Position numbers and translations under genes: made by a program
DNA from: JACDAN01 sp035265935
GTDB lineage: Bacteria; Actinomycetota; Thermoleophilia; Gaiellales; Gaiellaceae
Assembly: GCA_035265935.1 (NCBI GenBank)
Contig: DATFOC010000077.1
Coordinates: 38,891 to 102,890, forward strand
DNA length: 64,000 nucleotides
Reading direction: 5' to 3'
Notes under the pieces: generated by a model
Database searches by the model: none
Told to the model about the DNA's origin: nothing
Seen by the model: only the letters and a program-made list of their open reading frames with translations
Shown here: positions 39,841 through 47,971 of the stretch, in pieces
How the letters are laid out: every line of letters begins with the position of its first letter
How positions within the stretch are numbered: the stretch's first letter is position 1

Positions 39841-40374
39841 ATGGCCGGCTTCGCCGAGGCGCTCAACGAGCAGATCGCCCATGAGTTCGCCGCGTCGCAG
39901 CAGTACGTCGCGATCGCGGTGCACTACGACGCCGAGTCGCTGCCACAGCTCGCTGCGCACTTCTACCGCCAGGCGGTCGAGGAGCGGAACCACGCGATGA
40001 TGATGGTGCAGTTCCTGCTCGACTCCGATGAGGCGGTCGACATCCCGGGCGTCGATGCCCCGAAGACGGACTTTGGTGACGCACGGGAGCCCGTCGCGCT
40101 CGCGCTGGAGCAGGAGAAGGGCGTCACCGACCAGATCGTCGCTCTCGTCGAGCTGGCCCGCCAGGAGGGGAAGCTCGTCGGCGAGCAGTTCCTCCACTGG
40201 TTTTTGACGGAACAGCGAGAAGAGGTTTCGAGCATGTCGTCGCTCCTGGCGTTGGTAGAGCGCGCTGCCGAGACGAATCTCCTGCTCGCCGAGGAATTCC
40301 TCGCCCGCCGCACCGTAGGCGATCAGGGAGCGCCCGAGGCAGGCGCGCCACCCGCAGCAGGCGGGGCGCTTTAG
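39841..40374 (+). CDS. Ferritin
   Basis: 177 residues from ATG at 39841. This is the non-haem ferritin family: FAEALNEQIAHEFAASQQYV with the first ferroxidase Glu, LAAHFYRQAVEERNHAMMMV with the E-x-x-H pair, ALALEQEKGVTDQIVALVEL with the Glu of helix C, and FLHWFLTEQREEVSSMSSLL with the further Glu pair. A Pro/Ala-rich C-terminal tail extends past the usual end. It stores iron as a 24-mer with ferroxidase activity. The 21-bp palindrome about 90 bases upstream may regulate it. Confidence 0.95.
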   Translation: MAGFAEALNEQIAHEFAASQQYVAIAVHYDAESLPQLAAHFYRQAVEERNHAMMMVQFLLDSDEAVDIPGVDAPKTDFGDAREPVALALEQEKGVTDQIVALVELARQEGKLVGEQFLHWFLTEQREEVSSMSSLLALVERAAETNLLLAEEFLARRTVGDQGAPEAGAPPAAGGAL

Positions 40375-40499
40375 GACTTACATCTCCGGGGTCGCCGGCT
40401 CGTTCCATGTCTCAACCGGGACCCGCTCGGCAGTCACCTTCGCCGCCACGCGTAGTGCGGCCTGCATGATTGGTCGCAACGCCCATTCGGAGGAACGTC

Positions 40500-40982
40500 A
40501 TGACCGATCGCAGTCCAGCAACCACCGGAATGCACAGCATCACACCGCACATCGTCGTCCGCGACGCTGACGCGGCGAGCAATTGGTATCGCCAAGCGCT
40601 CGGAGCCGTCGAGCGAACCCGGTTGACGCTTCCAAACGGGAAGGTGATGTACGCCGAGCTGCACTTCGGTGACTCGGCGGTGATGGTCGCCGACGAGTTC
40701 CCCGACGCGGGCATCGTCTCGCCACTCGCAATCGGCGGGACTGCGGTTGTTCTGCACCTGTTCACCGAGGACGTGGATGCGCTCTGGCAGCGGGCGATCA
40801 CTGCGGGCGCCGAGGTCGTGGTCCCGTTAGACGACCAGTTCTGGGGAGACCGCCAAGGCCAGCTGCTCGACCCCTTCGGGCACAAGTGGAACCTAGCGAA
40901 GCACGTGCGAGACGTGCCGGAAAACGAGCTGATCGAGGCTGCCGCGGCGGCCTTTGGCGGCGATCCAGCCGAGGATCGCTGA
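40500..40982 (+). CDS. VOC-family (PhnB/glyoxalase-like) protein
   Basis: 160 residues; ATG at 40500 is preceded by CGGAGGAA, better than the in-frame start at 40470. The vicinal-oxygen-chelate fold is visible as two paired beta-alpha-beta-beta-beta halves: ITPHIVVRDADAASNWYRQA with LGAVERTRLTLPNGKVMYAE, and VVLHLFTEDVDALWQRAITA with GQLLDPFGHKWNLAKHV. PhnB-like members do not always bind metal. The substrate is unknown. The C-terminus is rich in Ala/Glu. Confidence 0.87.
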   Translation: MTDRSPATTGMHSITPHIVVRDADAASNWYRQALGAVERTRLTLPNGKVMYAELHFGDSAVMVADEFPDAGIVSPLAIGGTAVVLHLFTEDVDALWQRAITAGAEVVVPLDDQFWGDRQGQLLDPFGHKWNLAKHVRDVPENELIEAAAAAFGGDPAEDR

Positions 40983-41061
40983 CCATCATGGCGGCGGCCG
41001 GACTCGGCCGAGGCGAGGCGACGCGGTAAGAATCAGCGGCCGCCGCGACACGAAACATGGC

Positions 41062-41733
41062 GTGGAGAAGCGGCCACTCGGTAAGCCCGGAAGGTTGTTG
41101 CCCGGCGGGGCGCACGCGTACGCAAACGACGCCGGCGAGATCCTCGCGGGCTGTCCGAGGTTCGAGCTCCCGGCAAGCGAACCGCATTTTCGACGATCGT
41201 TTCTCGGCACCAAGCTTCTTGCCGTCGAACGCGGTTTCGTCGTCGTCCGCAGTACCCCCGAGGGCCTCGCGCGTTCGATCGTCACCTGCGAGGCGGGGCC
41301 AGGGCGCGTGCTGCTCCCGCCGAGCAATGACGAGGTGTTGTGCGGCTTGACGGCGTCTCGCCTGGTCGGGATCACCGCTGAGGCCCGAGATCGTCTCTTC
41401 GAGATTCCGGTCGCCGCGCTGGCGCTAGTCGAACAGCTCGAGATCACTCTCTCGCAAGAACACGAGGCTCTCGGGAACTTCGCCCATACGCGGCACATCG
41501 AGCGGGTGCGACGGAAGCTCCTGCAACTGGCGCAGCGCTACGGGCGCGTCATGCGCGACGGGATCCGGCTCGACTTCCCGGTCAGCCACACGCTCCTCGC
41601 GGACATGGTCGGCTCGTCGCGTGAGACGGTGACGCGCGCGCTCGACGAGCTGCAACGGACCGGCTTCGTCGCCCGCCGAGGACACACCTATCGCCTGCTC
41701 GTGAAGCCTGAAGAGTTGCTCGGCCAAATGTGA
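41062..41733 (+). CDS. Crp/Fnr-family transcription regulator
   Basis: 223 residues from GTG at 41062, chosen by family length; the ribosome site is weak. The N-terminal cNMP-binding-like barrel is divergent (GTKLLAVERGFVVVRSTPEG, SIVTCEAGPGRVLLPPSNDE). The dimer helix includes RHIERVRRKLLQLAQRYGRV. The Crp-type winged helix is clear: FPVSHTLLADMVGSSRETVT followed by RALDELQRTGFVARRG. No cysteine cluster of Fnr type is seen. A perfect TGTGA-N6-TCACA palindrome overlaps its stop codon and precedes the cytochrome gene, its likely target. Confidence 0.88.
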   Translation: MEKRPLGKPGRLLPGGAHAYANDAGEILAGCPRFELPASEPHFRRSFLGTKLLAVERGFVVVRSTPEGLARSIVTCEAGPGRVLLPPSNDEVLCGLTASRLVGITAEARDRLFEIPVAALALVEQLEITLSQEHEALGNFAHTRHIERVRRKLLQLAQRYGRVMRDGIRLDFPVSHTLLADMVGSSRETVTRALDELQRTGFVARRGHTYRLLVKPEELLGQM

Positions 41734-41744
41734 GAGCGATCACA
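41729..41744 (+). promoter_or_regulatory. Perfect CRP-type box upstream of the dihaem cytochrome
   Basis: TGTGA GAGCGA TCACA spans 41729-41744 and overlaps the stop codon of the Crp/Fnr gene. TACGAT at 41767-41772 can be the -10 of the cytochrome promoter. A transcript start near 41778 then puts the box centre at about -41.5, the class II activator position. GAAAGG lies before the ATG at 41798. Confidence 0.75.
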
Positions 41745-41797
41745 CGCTGTCGCACTGCGGCCGTCCTACGATCGGTCTCACTGAAAGGCGGTCTCGT

Positions 41798-43150
41798 ATG
41801 AGGCTGATCGCGAAGGGGCTTGGCCGGTTGGCGATGATCAGCGCCGTCGGGCTGGTCCTGTACGTCGGGCTCGTGATCGTGAACGGGGCCGTGAGCGCTG
41901 TGACCGCCTCGGGCAGCCCCGATCCGGACGCGTCCAACCGCACCGCCGCCGAACAGCTCTTCGAGCAGGGCAAGGCGGTCTTTCGCTTCGACACCTTCGG
42001 GGACGAGGCCTTCTGGGGCGGCTCACTGCAATTACACCGGGCGATCGAGGGAGAGAAGCTTGGCGGCGTGGGACCCGGTGTGAGCCCGAGAACCGCCCTG
42101 GCGGTCGGGCTCAAGCTCGATTCGCAGGCGTTACCGGACTCGCTCAAGCAGGCGCTCGCCGCCGGACAGGTGGACCTCGACGATCCGGCGACGACCCTTG
42201 CCCTGCTGAAGCTGAATGCGGTTGTCGGGCTCAAGGGCTTCTTCAACAGCGAGGGCACGTTGGGCTCTGTGGGAATCACCTGCGGCCTGTGCCACTCGAT
42301 GGTCGACGATACGTTCGGTGCCGGCATCGGGCGGCGCCTGGACGGCTGGCCGAATCGAGACCTCAACGTCGGCGCGATCGTCTCCCTGGCCCCGAACAAG
42401 GCGCCGCTGACCAGCCTGCTCGGCGTCGATGAGACGACGTTGAACCGCGTACTCGCCGCGTGGGGGCCGGGCAGGTTCGACGCGGAGCTGTTCCTGGACG
42501 GGAAGGGGTTCCGTCCCGACGGCAAGACGGCGGCGGTGCTGATCCCGCCGGCCTTCGGCCTCGCCGGCGTCAACCTCCACACGTACACCGGCTGGGGCTC
42601 GGTGCCGTACTGGAACGCTTTCGTCGCCAACCTCGAGATGCATGGCAAGGGCACCTTCTTCGACCCACGCCTCAACGATCCGGCAAAGTTCCCGATCGCC
42701 GCGGCCAACGGCTTCGCCAACGTCCGCAGCACGCCCGATCTGATCAGCCCCAAGCTCGCCGCTCTGCACGTCTACCAGCTTGGGCTCAAGGCCCCTCGGC
42801 CCTCGAAGGGCAGCTTCGACGCGGCGGCCGCGAGCCGTGGCGAGAAGGTCTTCAACGGGATCGGCAAGTGCGCGAGCTGCCACGTGCCGCCGCTCTTCAC
42901 CGAGCCAGGCCAGAACCTGCACCGTCCCGCCGAGATCTGCACCGATTCCTTCCAGTCCGACCGCTCGCCGACAGAGATGTACCGCACTACTCCGCTCAAG
43001 GGGCTCTTCGCGCACGCGAAGGGTGGCTTCTGGCACGACGGACGGTTCCCCACCCTCGATGCGGTTGTCGAGCACTACAACGGCTGCTTCGGCCTCGGGC
43101 TGTCGACGCAGCAGCAGGCGGACCTCGTCCAGTACCTGAAGAGTCTCTAG
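41798..43150 (+). CDS. Exported dihaem cytochrome c (peroxidase/MauG-like)
   Basis: 450 residues. One N-terminal membrane helix or uncleaved signal (AMISAVGLVLYVGLVIVNG). Two covalent haem motifs are present: CGLCH at about residue 165 and CASCH at about 366. The second half resembles di-haem peroxidase domains (RGEKVFNGIGKCASCHVPPL, TPLKGLFAHAKGGFWHDGRF, LDAVVEHYN, LSTQQQADLVQYLKSL). Likely axial ligands cannot be fixed by eye. The role may be peroxide removal or electron transfer outside the membrane. No cytochrome maturation genes are in the window. Confidence 0.88.
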   Translation: MRLIAKGLGRLAMISAVGLVLYVGLVIVNGAVSAVTASGSPDPDASNRTAAEQLFEQGKAVFRFDTFGDEAFWGGSLQLHRAIEGEKLGGVGPGVSPRTALAVGLKLDSQALPDSLKQALAAGQVDLDDPATTLALLKLNAVVGLKGFFNSEGTLGSVGITCGLCHSMVDDTFGAGIGRRLDGWPNRDLNVGAIVSLAPNKAPLTSLLGVDETTLNRVLAAWGPGRFDAELFLDGKGFRPDGKTAAVLIPPAFGLAGVNLHTYTGWGSVPYWNAFVANLEMHGKGTFFDPRLNDPAKFPIAAANGFANVRSTPDLISPKLAALHVYQLGLKAPRPSKGSFDAAAASRGEKVFNGIGKCASCHVPPLFTEPGQNLHRPAEICTDSFQSDRSPTEMYRTTPLKGLFAHAKGGFWHDGRFPTLDAVVEHYNGCFGLGLSTQQQADLVQYLKSL

Positions 43151-43199
43151 GCGAGTCCGTGCGGGACATTCTCTCGCCGCGCTCAACGCGCCACGGTTG

Positions 43200-43450
43200 T
43201 TACATGCACTCGTTGGTGATCAGCCGGCCGCGCTCCCAGCAGTAGTCGATGTCGCTCACGTGGAAAACGTTTGCGAGGGCCGGCTCGGCTCCGAGCCCTC
43301 CGGCGGAGACGACGTCGAGCTCGCCACCTCGACAGCGACCGGCTGCGGGTCCGACTCGCTTCTCGTGCCACGGACACTCAGGAGCCGCCCCGTCTCCTGC
43401 TCATGATGGAACGTGTAGGGGAGTGGCCCCGTGATGGGCCGACACGGCAA
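43200..43450 (-). pseudogene. Possible small frameshifted gene
   Basis: On the minus strand, ALANVFHVSDIDYCWERGRL plus ITNECM ends at a TAA (43200-43202) and looks like a real C-terminus. Upstream, in a different frame, GPLPYTFHHEQETGRLLSVR also looks protein-like. The two join only by a frame change near 43290-43310. No start with a ribosome site is found for the second frame. I cannot name a family. Apart from this, the stretch 43151-43477 holds nothing convincing. Confidence 0.3.
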
Positions 43451-43477
43451 ACGGGTGCCGTCGAAGGCGAAATGCCA

Positions 43478-44353
43478 TCAGAGACGCTCGACCCGGATGC
43501 TGCCCCAGAAGAGGGCCCGGTCCCTGGCGGCCCACCGTGCCTCTTCTTCGTCGGTGGGCTCGCGGAAGCTGCGCAGGATCATGACGGCTCCCGGCGCCGC
43601 CGCCCGGCGAACGGCGTCGAAGAGGCGAGCGCTGTACCCGCTGTCCGCGCCGTCCAGGATGTTCGACAGTGTGATCCCGTCGAAGCTCCCCGGCGCGCAG
43701 GCTTCGAGGAAATCGATCGCGTCGGCCGTTTCCACTACAAGCGGCGAAGGCGTGGTGTCCCTTGTGTAGCCGAGCAGCAGTGCCGATGCGAACGGGTTTC
43801 GGGCGTTCGGGTGACGACCGAATCCTCGCTCGAGCCGGCGGAGAACGATGCGATCGAATCGAGCCGGGAGGACGTCGACGAACGGCAGGTCGTAGATGCG
43901 CCGAAGCAGCCTCGGGCTGAAGGCGGCCGCGAGCGCGAGGCGCAGCCGGCGGGTGTCGAGGCGGCGCCGCCAGAACTGGAGCTGCTCGCCCGTCTCGTCG
44001 AGATCACAGAAGCGCTCGAGCGCTGCGCGTGACCAGCTGAGCGCGGGGGCGATCTGCCGCATCCGGTCGAACCGCCGGTCGATTCGTCCCCGCTCTATCG
44101 CCTCGCCTGCGAGGCGCCGCCGGACGTACGCGACCTGCGCCGGATTGATGTCGACGGCGGTCACATCGTCGCCACGGGCTGCCAGGTCGAAGGCGGTGCA
44201 TCCCGCCGACGCGATGCAGAAGATTCGTCCCCCGGGCTCGAAAGCCTCCAGCTCCACGGCGCTGTCCTCGTACATCTGCCCGAACAGCAGCTCCGGGCCA
44301 CCCGCCCGCCGGTCGACCCGCCCTCCCTGCCAGGGCGTCTCAGGCGCGGGCAT
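43478..44353 (-). CDS. BtaA-like (DUF3419) aminocarboxypropyltransferase-type protein
   Basis: 291 residues from ATG at 44353. The family pattern of BtaA is visible: LLFGQMYEDSAVELEAF, the SAM-binding IFCIASAGCTAFDLAARG, VTAVDINPAQVAYVRRRLAG, RNPFASALLLGYTRDT, and FDGITLSNILDGADSGYSARL. BtaA moves the aminocarboxypropyl group of SAM onto diacylglycerol, the first step to betaine lipids. The N-methylating partner BtaB is not adjacent, so either another enzyme supplies methylation or the product differs. It sits behind a tiny frame and an M3-like peptidase on the same strand. Confidence 0.82.
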   Translation of the reverse strand: MPAPETPWQGGRVDRRAGGPELLFGQMYEDSAVELEAFEPGGRIFCIASAGCTAFDLAARGDDVTAVDINPAQVAYVRRRLAGEAIERGRIDRRFDRMRQIAPALSWSRAALERFCDLDETGEQLQFWRRRLDTRRLRLALAAAFSPRLLRRIYDLPFVDVLPARFDRIVLRRLERGFGRHPNARNPFASALLLGYTRDTTPSPLVVETADAIDFLEACAPGSFDGITLSNILDGADSGYSARLFDAVRRAAAPGAVMILRSFREPTDEEEARWAARDRALFWGSIRVERL

Positions 44354-44438
44354 CCTCCTCCGCGTCGAGCCGTGCGAGCACGAGGAAAGCAGCGGCGTCG
44401 GCCGCCGAGGCGAACCGGCGTCCGAACTGCCGCTGCAC
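44340..44438 (-). CDS. 32-residue frame bridging the peptidase and BtaA genes
   Basis: A GTG at 44438 overlaps the TAG stop of the peptidase (TAGTG) and opens a short frame, VQRQFGRRFASAADAAAFLV followed by LARLDAEEDARA. It ends 14 bases inside the BtaA-like gene. It may be a real tiny protein or simply a frame that keeps ribosomes moving from peptidase to BtaA. The sequence is a plausible amphipathic helix. Evidence is only positional. Confidence 0.35.
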   Translation of the reverse strand: MQRQFGRRFASAADAAAFLVLARLDAEEDARA

Positions 44439-45934
44439 TACTTCAGCAGCTCGCGCAGGCTCTCCGCGAACGCTTCCATCTCGAGCTCCTCGCCGGCCAC
44501 GTCGGCCAGCAGCTCGTCCGCATTCAGCCGGCTGCCCTCACCCCAGAGCTCGCGCAGCATGCTGCCCGCCTCGCGGTTCGAGAACCACGCCGAGCCGAAG
44601 CCGTCGCGGAAGTGGTTGCGGAGCTGGGCCTGCAGCGCCCACGAGCGGAGGTAGCCGGTGACGTAGAAGCTGGAGTCGATGTCGCCCAGGTAGTCCGTGG
44701 GGCTGGGCTCGATCTTGAGGGCGCTTCCGAGGAGCTCGACGTAACGGGACGACATCGCCTTCTCGTCCAGCTCCGTCGCCGCGTGGAACTCGAGTTCGTA
44801 GAGCAGCTTCCCGCAGTAGCGGCGCAGGAGGTAGAGCGAGCCGGCGGCGGCCTCGGCCGCGAACTCGTCCGGCCGCGGGAAGTCGAGGCGGCTCGCGAGC
44901 CAACCGGGCTCGAGCAGGAAGTGCTCCATCAGCGTCGCCCACGCCTCCGTCACGGAAACGTCGCCTAGGCGCCTGGCCTCGACGGGCAAGTTCGGGTTGA
45001 CGTGGGCGTAGTGCTCCGTGTGGCCGGCCTCGTGGAAGAGCGCGCGCCAGTCGTCGGCGCCGCCCATGGGCTGGATCACGAGCACGACGCGGCCCGGGAC
45101 CTCGATCGGCGCGCAGAACGCGCGCGGGCTCTTCTTCGGCCGCTGCTCGATGTCGAGCTCGACGTTCTGCTGCGAGCGCAGGTCGATGCCGAGATCGGAC
45201 AGCGAAACTTCGAGCGCGGGCATCATCTTGTCGGCGGGGAAGGCCTCGTCCCAGGCCGGTGCGCGGAAGACCCGAGCGACGTCCCAGCGCTCGGCGTCCG
45301 CCAGCCCGACGCCGGCCCTGGTGCGGAACAACTTGTCCGCCTGTTTCTCGTAGAGCGCCTCGGTCGACTCGAGGACGGCGCGGCACTGGTCGGCGAGCTC
45401 GTCGAGCCGGAAGCCGAAGCGGCGGTACAGGTCGGCGTAGGTCGGCGCACCGAGCCGCGGCACCGCTTCGTTCAGAGTCGCGATGCCGTCGATGTGGATC
45501 GGGTTGATGTGCTCCTCGGTGAGGCGGTTGCGCGCCTCCTCGAGCCGCTCTCGCTTGGCGCGTTCCTCCTCGTTCGCGATCGTCGGCCGGATCATCCGGT
45601 AGCCGATCGTTTTGCCGTCCACGGTGGCCTCGAGCTGCGCCTCCAGCGTCGCGCTCTTCTCGGCGTGCTCTCGGGTCAGCTCGGCGAGGTAGTTCTCCGA
45701 GGCGAAGCGCCAGAGCTCCGAAACCCCGCTGTCGCCGCTCGTCGCCTCGCCGAGGGCCTGCGCCTGCTCGAGCTGCGAGAGGTCGGGGTACGAGTCGTAC
45801 AAGGCCTTGAGGTCCAGCGTGTCCTTGTGGCCGGCGTAGTGGAGGTAGTACTCCTCGTCCAGCTCGGCGACGAAGCGGTCGATGCGCTCGCGGTAGGTGT
45901 CCAGCTCACGGCTGGTCGGGGGTGCGGCAGCCAC
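44438..45934 (-). CDS. M3-like zinc metallopeptidase
   Basis: 498 residues from GTG at 45934. The zinc motif is LFHEAGHTEHYAHVN (about residue 303), with a downstream acidic residue in DVSVTEAWATLMEHFLLEPG, as in oligoendopeptidase-F/thimet-type M3 enzymes. The helical N-terminal half includes REHAEKSATLEAQLEATVDG, and the C-terminus has FYVTGYLRSWALQAQLRNHF. No signal peptide, so it is probably cytoplasmic and degrades peptides. Head-to-head with yjbQ, only 17 bases apart. Confidence 0.87.
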   Translation of the reverse strand: MAAAPPTSRELDTYRERIDRFVAELDEEYYLHYAGHKDTLDLKALYDSYPDLSQLEQAQALGEATSGDSGVSELWRFASENYLAELTREHAEKSATLEAQLEATVDGKTIGYRMIRPTIANEEERAKRERLEEARNRLTEEHINPIHIDGIATLNEAVPRLGAPTYADLYRRFGFRLDELADQCRAVLESTEALYEKQADKLFRTRAGVGLADAERWDVARVFRAPAWDEAFPADKMMPALEVSLSDLGIDLRSQQNVELDIEQRPKKSPRAFCAPIEVPGRVVLVIQPMGGADDWRALFHEAGHTEHYAHVNPNLPVEARRLGDVSVTEAWATLMEHFLLEPGWLASRLDFPRPDEFAAEAAAGSLYLLRRYCGKLLYELEFHAATELDEKAMSSRYVELLGSALKIEPSPTDYLGDIDSSFYVTGYLRSWALQAQLRNHFRDGFGSAWFSNREAGSMLRELWGEGSRLNADELLADVAGEELEMEAFAESLRELLK

Positions 45935-45951
45935 GAGCTTAGGATAGTCGG

Positions 45952-46347
45952 GTGCGTCAGATCTCCGTCCGCACCGAGCGGCGCACGCAGCTGCTCGAGA
46001 TCACGCGCGAGGTTCAAGAGGCCGTGGACGGGACGGAAGCCGCGGCGGCGCTCGTCTTCGTGCCGCACACGACGGCCGGAGTGACCATCAACGAGCACGC
46101 GGATCCTGCGGTCGCCCGCGACTTCGAGCGTGCGCTCGAGCGCATGGTCGGCGAGGGGTGGGGCTGGGAGCACATCGAAGCGGGAGAGGAGAACGCGCCG
46201 TCGCACATCCGCGCAGCGCTCATGGGGCCGCAGGTCGTTGTTCCGGTCGAGGGCGGACGGCTCGCGCTCGGCACCTGGCAGGGCATCTTCTTCTGCGAGC
46301 TCGACGGGCCCCGAGACCGCACGGTGCTTGTCTCGTTGCTTTCGTGA
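45952..46347 (+). CDS. YjbQ/UPF0047 family protein
   Basis: 131 residues from GTG at 45952. Clear family motifs are ALVFVPHTTAGVTINEHADP, a central GWGWEHIEAGEENAPSHIRA, LMGPQVVVPVEGGRLALGTW, and the end FFCELDGPRDRTVLVSLL. Proteins of this family have weak thiamine-phosphate synthase activity; their main role is unsettled. The stop overlaps the start of an ABC transporter ATPase gene (GTGA at 46344-46347), which makes these three genes an operon. Confidence 0.92.
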   Translation: MRQISVRTERRTQLLEITREVQEAVDGTEAAAALVFVPHTTAGVTINEHADPAVARDFERALERMVGEGWGWEHIEAGEENAPSHIRAALMGPQVVVPVEGGRLALGTWQGIFFCELDGPRDRTVLVSLLS

Positions 46348-47228
46348 TCGAGGTCGAGAACCTCAGCAAGCGGTTCGGGAAGACGCAGGCCGTCGCCGGG
46401 CTGAGCTTCCGGGTGGAGCCGGGGACGATCACTGGCTTCCTGGGTCCGAACGGCGCCGGCAAGTCCACGACGCTCCGCTCGATCCTGGGCCTCGTGCACC
46501 CCGATGCGGGGAGAGCAGTCGTGCTCGGTGTCCCATACCGTCGGCTCGACCGGCCGCTGCACCGAGTGGGCGCCGTGCTCGAGGCGAGCGAGGTTCATCC
46601 AGGTCGCACCGGCCGGAATCACCTGCGCGTGCTTGCCACGGCCGCGGGCCTGCCGCGATCGCGCGTGGACGAGGTCCTGACACTCGTCGAGCTCATGGCG
46701 GGTGGCGAGCGGCGCGTGAAGGGCTACTCGCTGGGCATGCGCCAGCGGCTCGGTCTCGCCGCCGCGATGCTGGGCGACCCCGAGGTGCTCGTGCTGGACG
46801 AGCCAGCCAACGGCCTCGACCCGGCCGGCATCCGGTGGCTTCGCGACCTCCTTCGCGCGCTCGCCGCCCAGGGCCGCACGATCCTCGTGTCTAGTCACGT
46901 GCTCGCCGAGGTGGCCCAGACCGTCGACCGCGTCGTGATCATCCATCGCGGCCGGCTGATCCAGCAGGCGTCGATTGCGGAGGTACTTGCCGGAGCCCAG
47001 GGCGCGACGAGGGTGCGCAGCCCCGAAGCGGCGCGTCTTCGAGAGCTGGTCGCGGCCGAGGGCGTCGAGGTGAACGACGCCGACGGTGCGCTGCTCGTCG
47101 ACCTGCCGCCCGAGCGAGTGGGGGAGATCGCCGCGCAGCACGGCGTTGTCCTGCACGAGTTGACGGTCGAGCGCGCAACGCTCGAGGAGGTCTTCCTCGA
47201 GCTGACCGGCGGGGAGACGACCGAGTGA
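46344..47228 (+). CDS. ABC transporter ATP-binding protein
   Basis: 294 residues from GTG at 46344. Walker A GPNGAGKST, the Q-loop region in GAVLEASEVHPGRTGRNHL, signature YSLGMRQRLGLA, Walker B VLVLDEPANGLDP and the switch His in LVSSHVLAEVAQTVDRVVII are all intact. The C-terminal extension (RLRELVAAEGVEVND and LTVERATLEEVFLELTGG) is typical of ABC-2/bacitracin-type exporters. Its stop overlaps the permease start by GTGA. The substrate may be a peptide antibiotic or a lipid; unknown. Confidence 0.95.
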   Translation: MIEVENLSKRFGKTQAVAGLSFRVEPGTITGFLGPNGAGKSTTLRSILGLVHPDAGRAVVLGVPYRRLDRPLHRVGAVLEASEVHPGRTGRNHLRVLATAAGLPRSRVDEVLTLVELMAGGERRVKGYSLGMRQRLGLAAAMLGDPEVLVLDEPANGLDPAGIRWLRDLLRALAAQGRTILVSSHVLAEVAQTVDRVVIIHRGRLIQQASIAEVLAGAQGATRVRSPEAARLRELVAAEGVEVNDADGALLVDLPPERVGEIAAQHGVVLHELTVERATLEEVFLELTGGETTE

Positions 47229-47971
47229 TCGATTTCGTTCGGGCCGAGCTCATGAAGATCAGAACGACGCGAGGCTGGTACGTCTACCTGGGGCTCATCG
47301 TGCTGCTGGTCGGACTCGGTGTCTCGGGTGACATCGGAACAGCCGACGACCCGACGCGAAGCAGTGCCGAATATCAGCGCGGTGTGGTCGAAGGCGCGGG
47401 CTTCGCGCTGCTGCTCGCGCTGATCCTGGCGATCACGGTCGTGACGACCGAGTTCCGGCACGGGACGATCACGCCGACGCTCTTGACCACACCGCGTCGG
47501 GAGATTGTCGTCTTCGCGAAGGCGATCGCCGCGATCCTCGTGTCGATCGGTTTCGCGCTCCTTGCCTTCCTCACGCTGGCGGTCGTCGGCTCCATCTGGC
47601 TTGCCGCGGTCGGCGCGGACAACCAGCTCGCCGACCCTGAGGTGCTCCGCGCGGCGGAGGAGCTCCTCCTGGCCGCGCCGATCTGGGCCCTGGCCGGGAT
47701 CGCCGTCGGCGTGTTGGTCCAGAGCCAGGTCGCGGCCCTCGTCGGGACCCTGATCTGGATCTTCCTCGCGGAGACGATCATCGTGGCCATCCTGGAACTC
47801 CTAGACGTGGGCGGCCTCGCCGACTACCTGCCGTTCCAGGCGCTCGACGCCGCAGACGGGACGAACCCGGATCTCCTGCCCTACGGGACGGCGGTCGGCG
47901 TGTCGCTGGCCTGGGCCTTCGTGCTCGGCGCGGCGGGCACCGAGCGCCTCAGGAGGCGCGACATCACCTGA
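47225..47971 (+). CDS. ABC-2 type permease
   Basis: 248 residues with six hydrophobic segments: about 18-34, 58-76 (FALLLALILAITVVTTEF), 100-125 (IAAILVSIGFALLAFLTLAV), 142-163, 172-190 (AALVGTLIWIFLAETIIVAI) and 216-236. The opening MIDFVRAELMKIRTTRGWYV is typical of ABC-2 permeases, as is the FRHGTITPTLLTTPRR loop. It forms an exporter with the preceding ATPase. The last 91 bases overlap the end of the convergent metal-receptor gene. Confidence 0.92.
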   Translation: MIDFVRAELMKIRTTRGWYVYLGLIVLLVGLGVSGDIGTADDPTRSSAEYQRGVVEGAGFALLLALILAITVVTTEFRHGTITPTLLTTPRREIVVFAKAIAAILVSIGFALLAFLTLAVVGSIWLAAVGADNQLADPEVLRAAEELLLAAPIWALAGIAVGVLVQSQVAALVGTLIWIFLAETIIVAILELLDVGGLADYLPFQALDAADGTNPDLLPYGTAVGVSLAWAFVLGAAGTERLRRRDIT

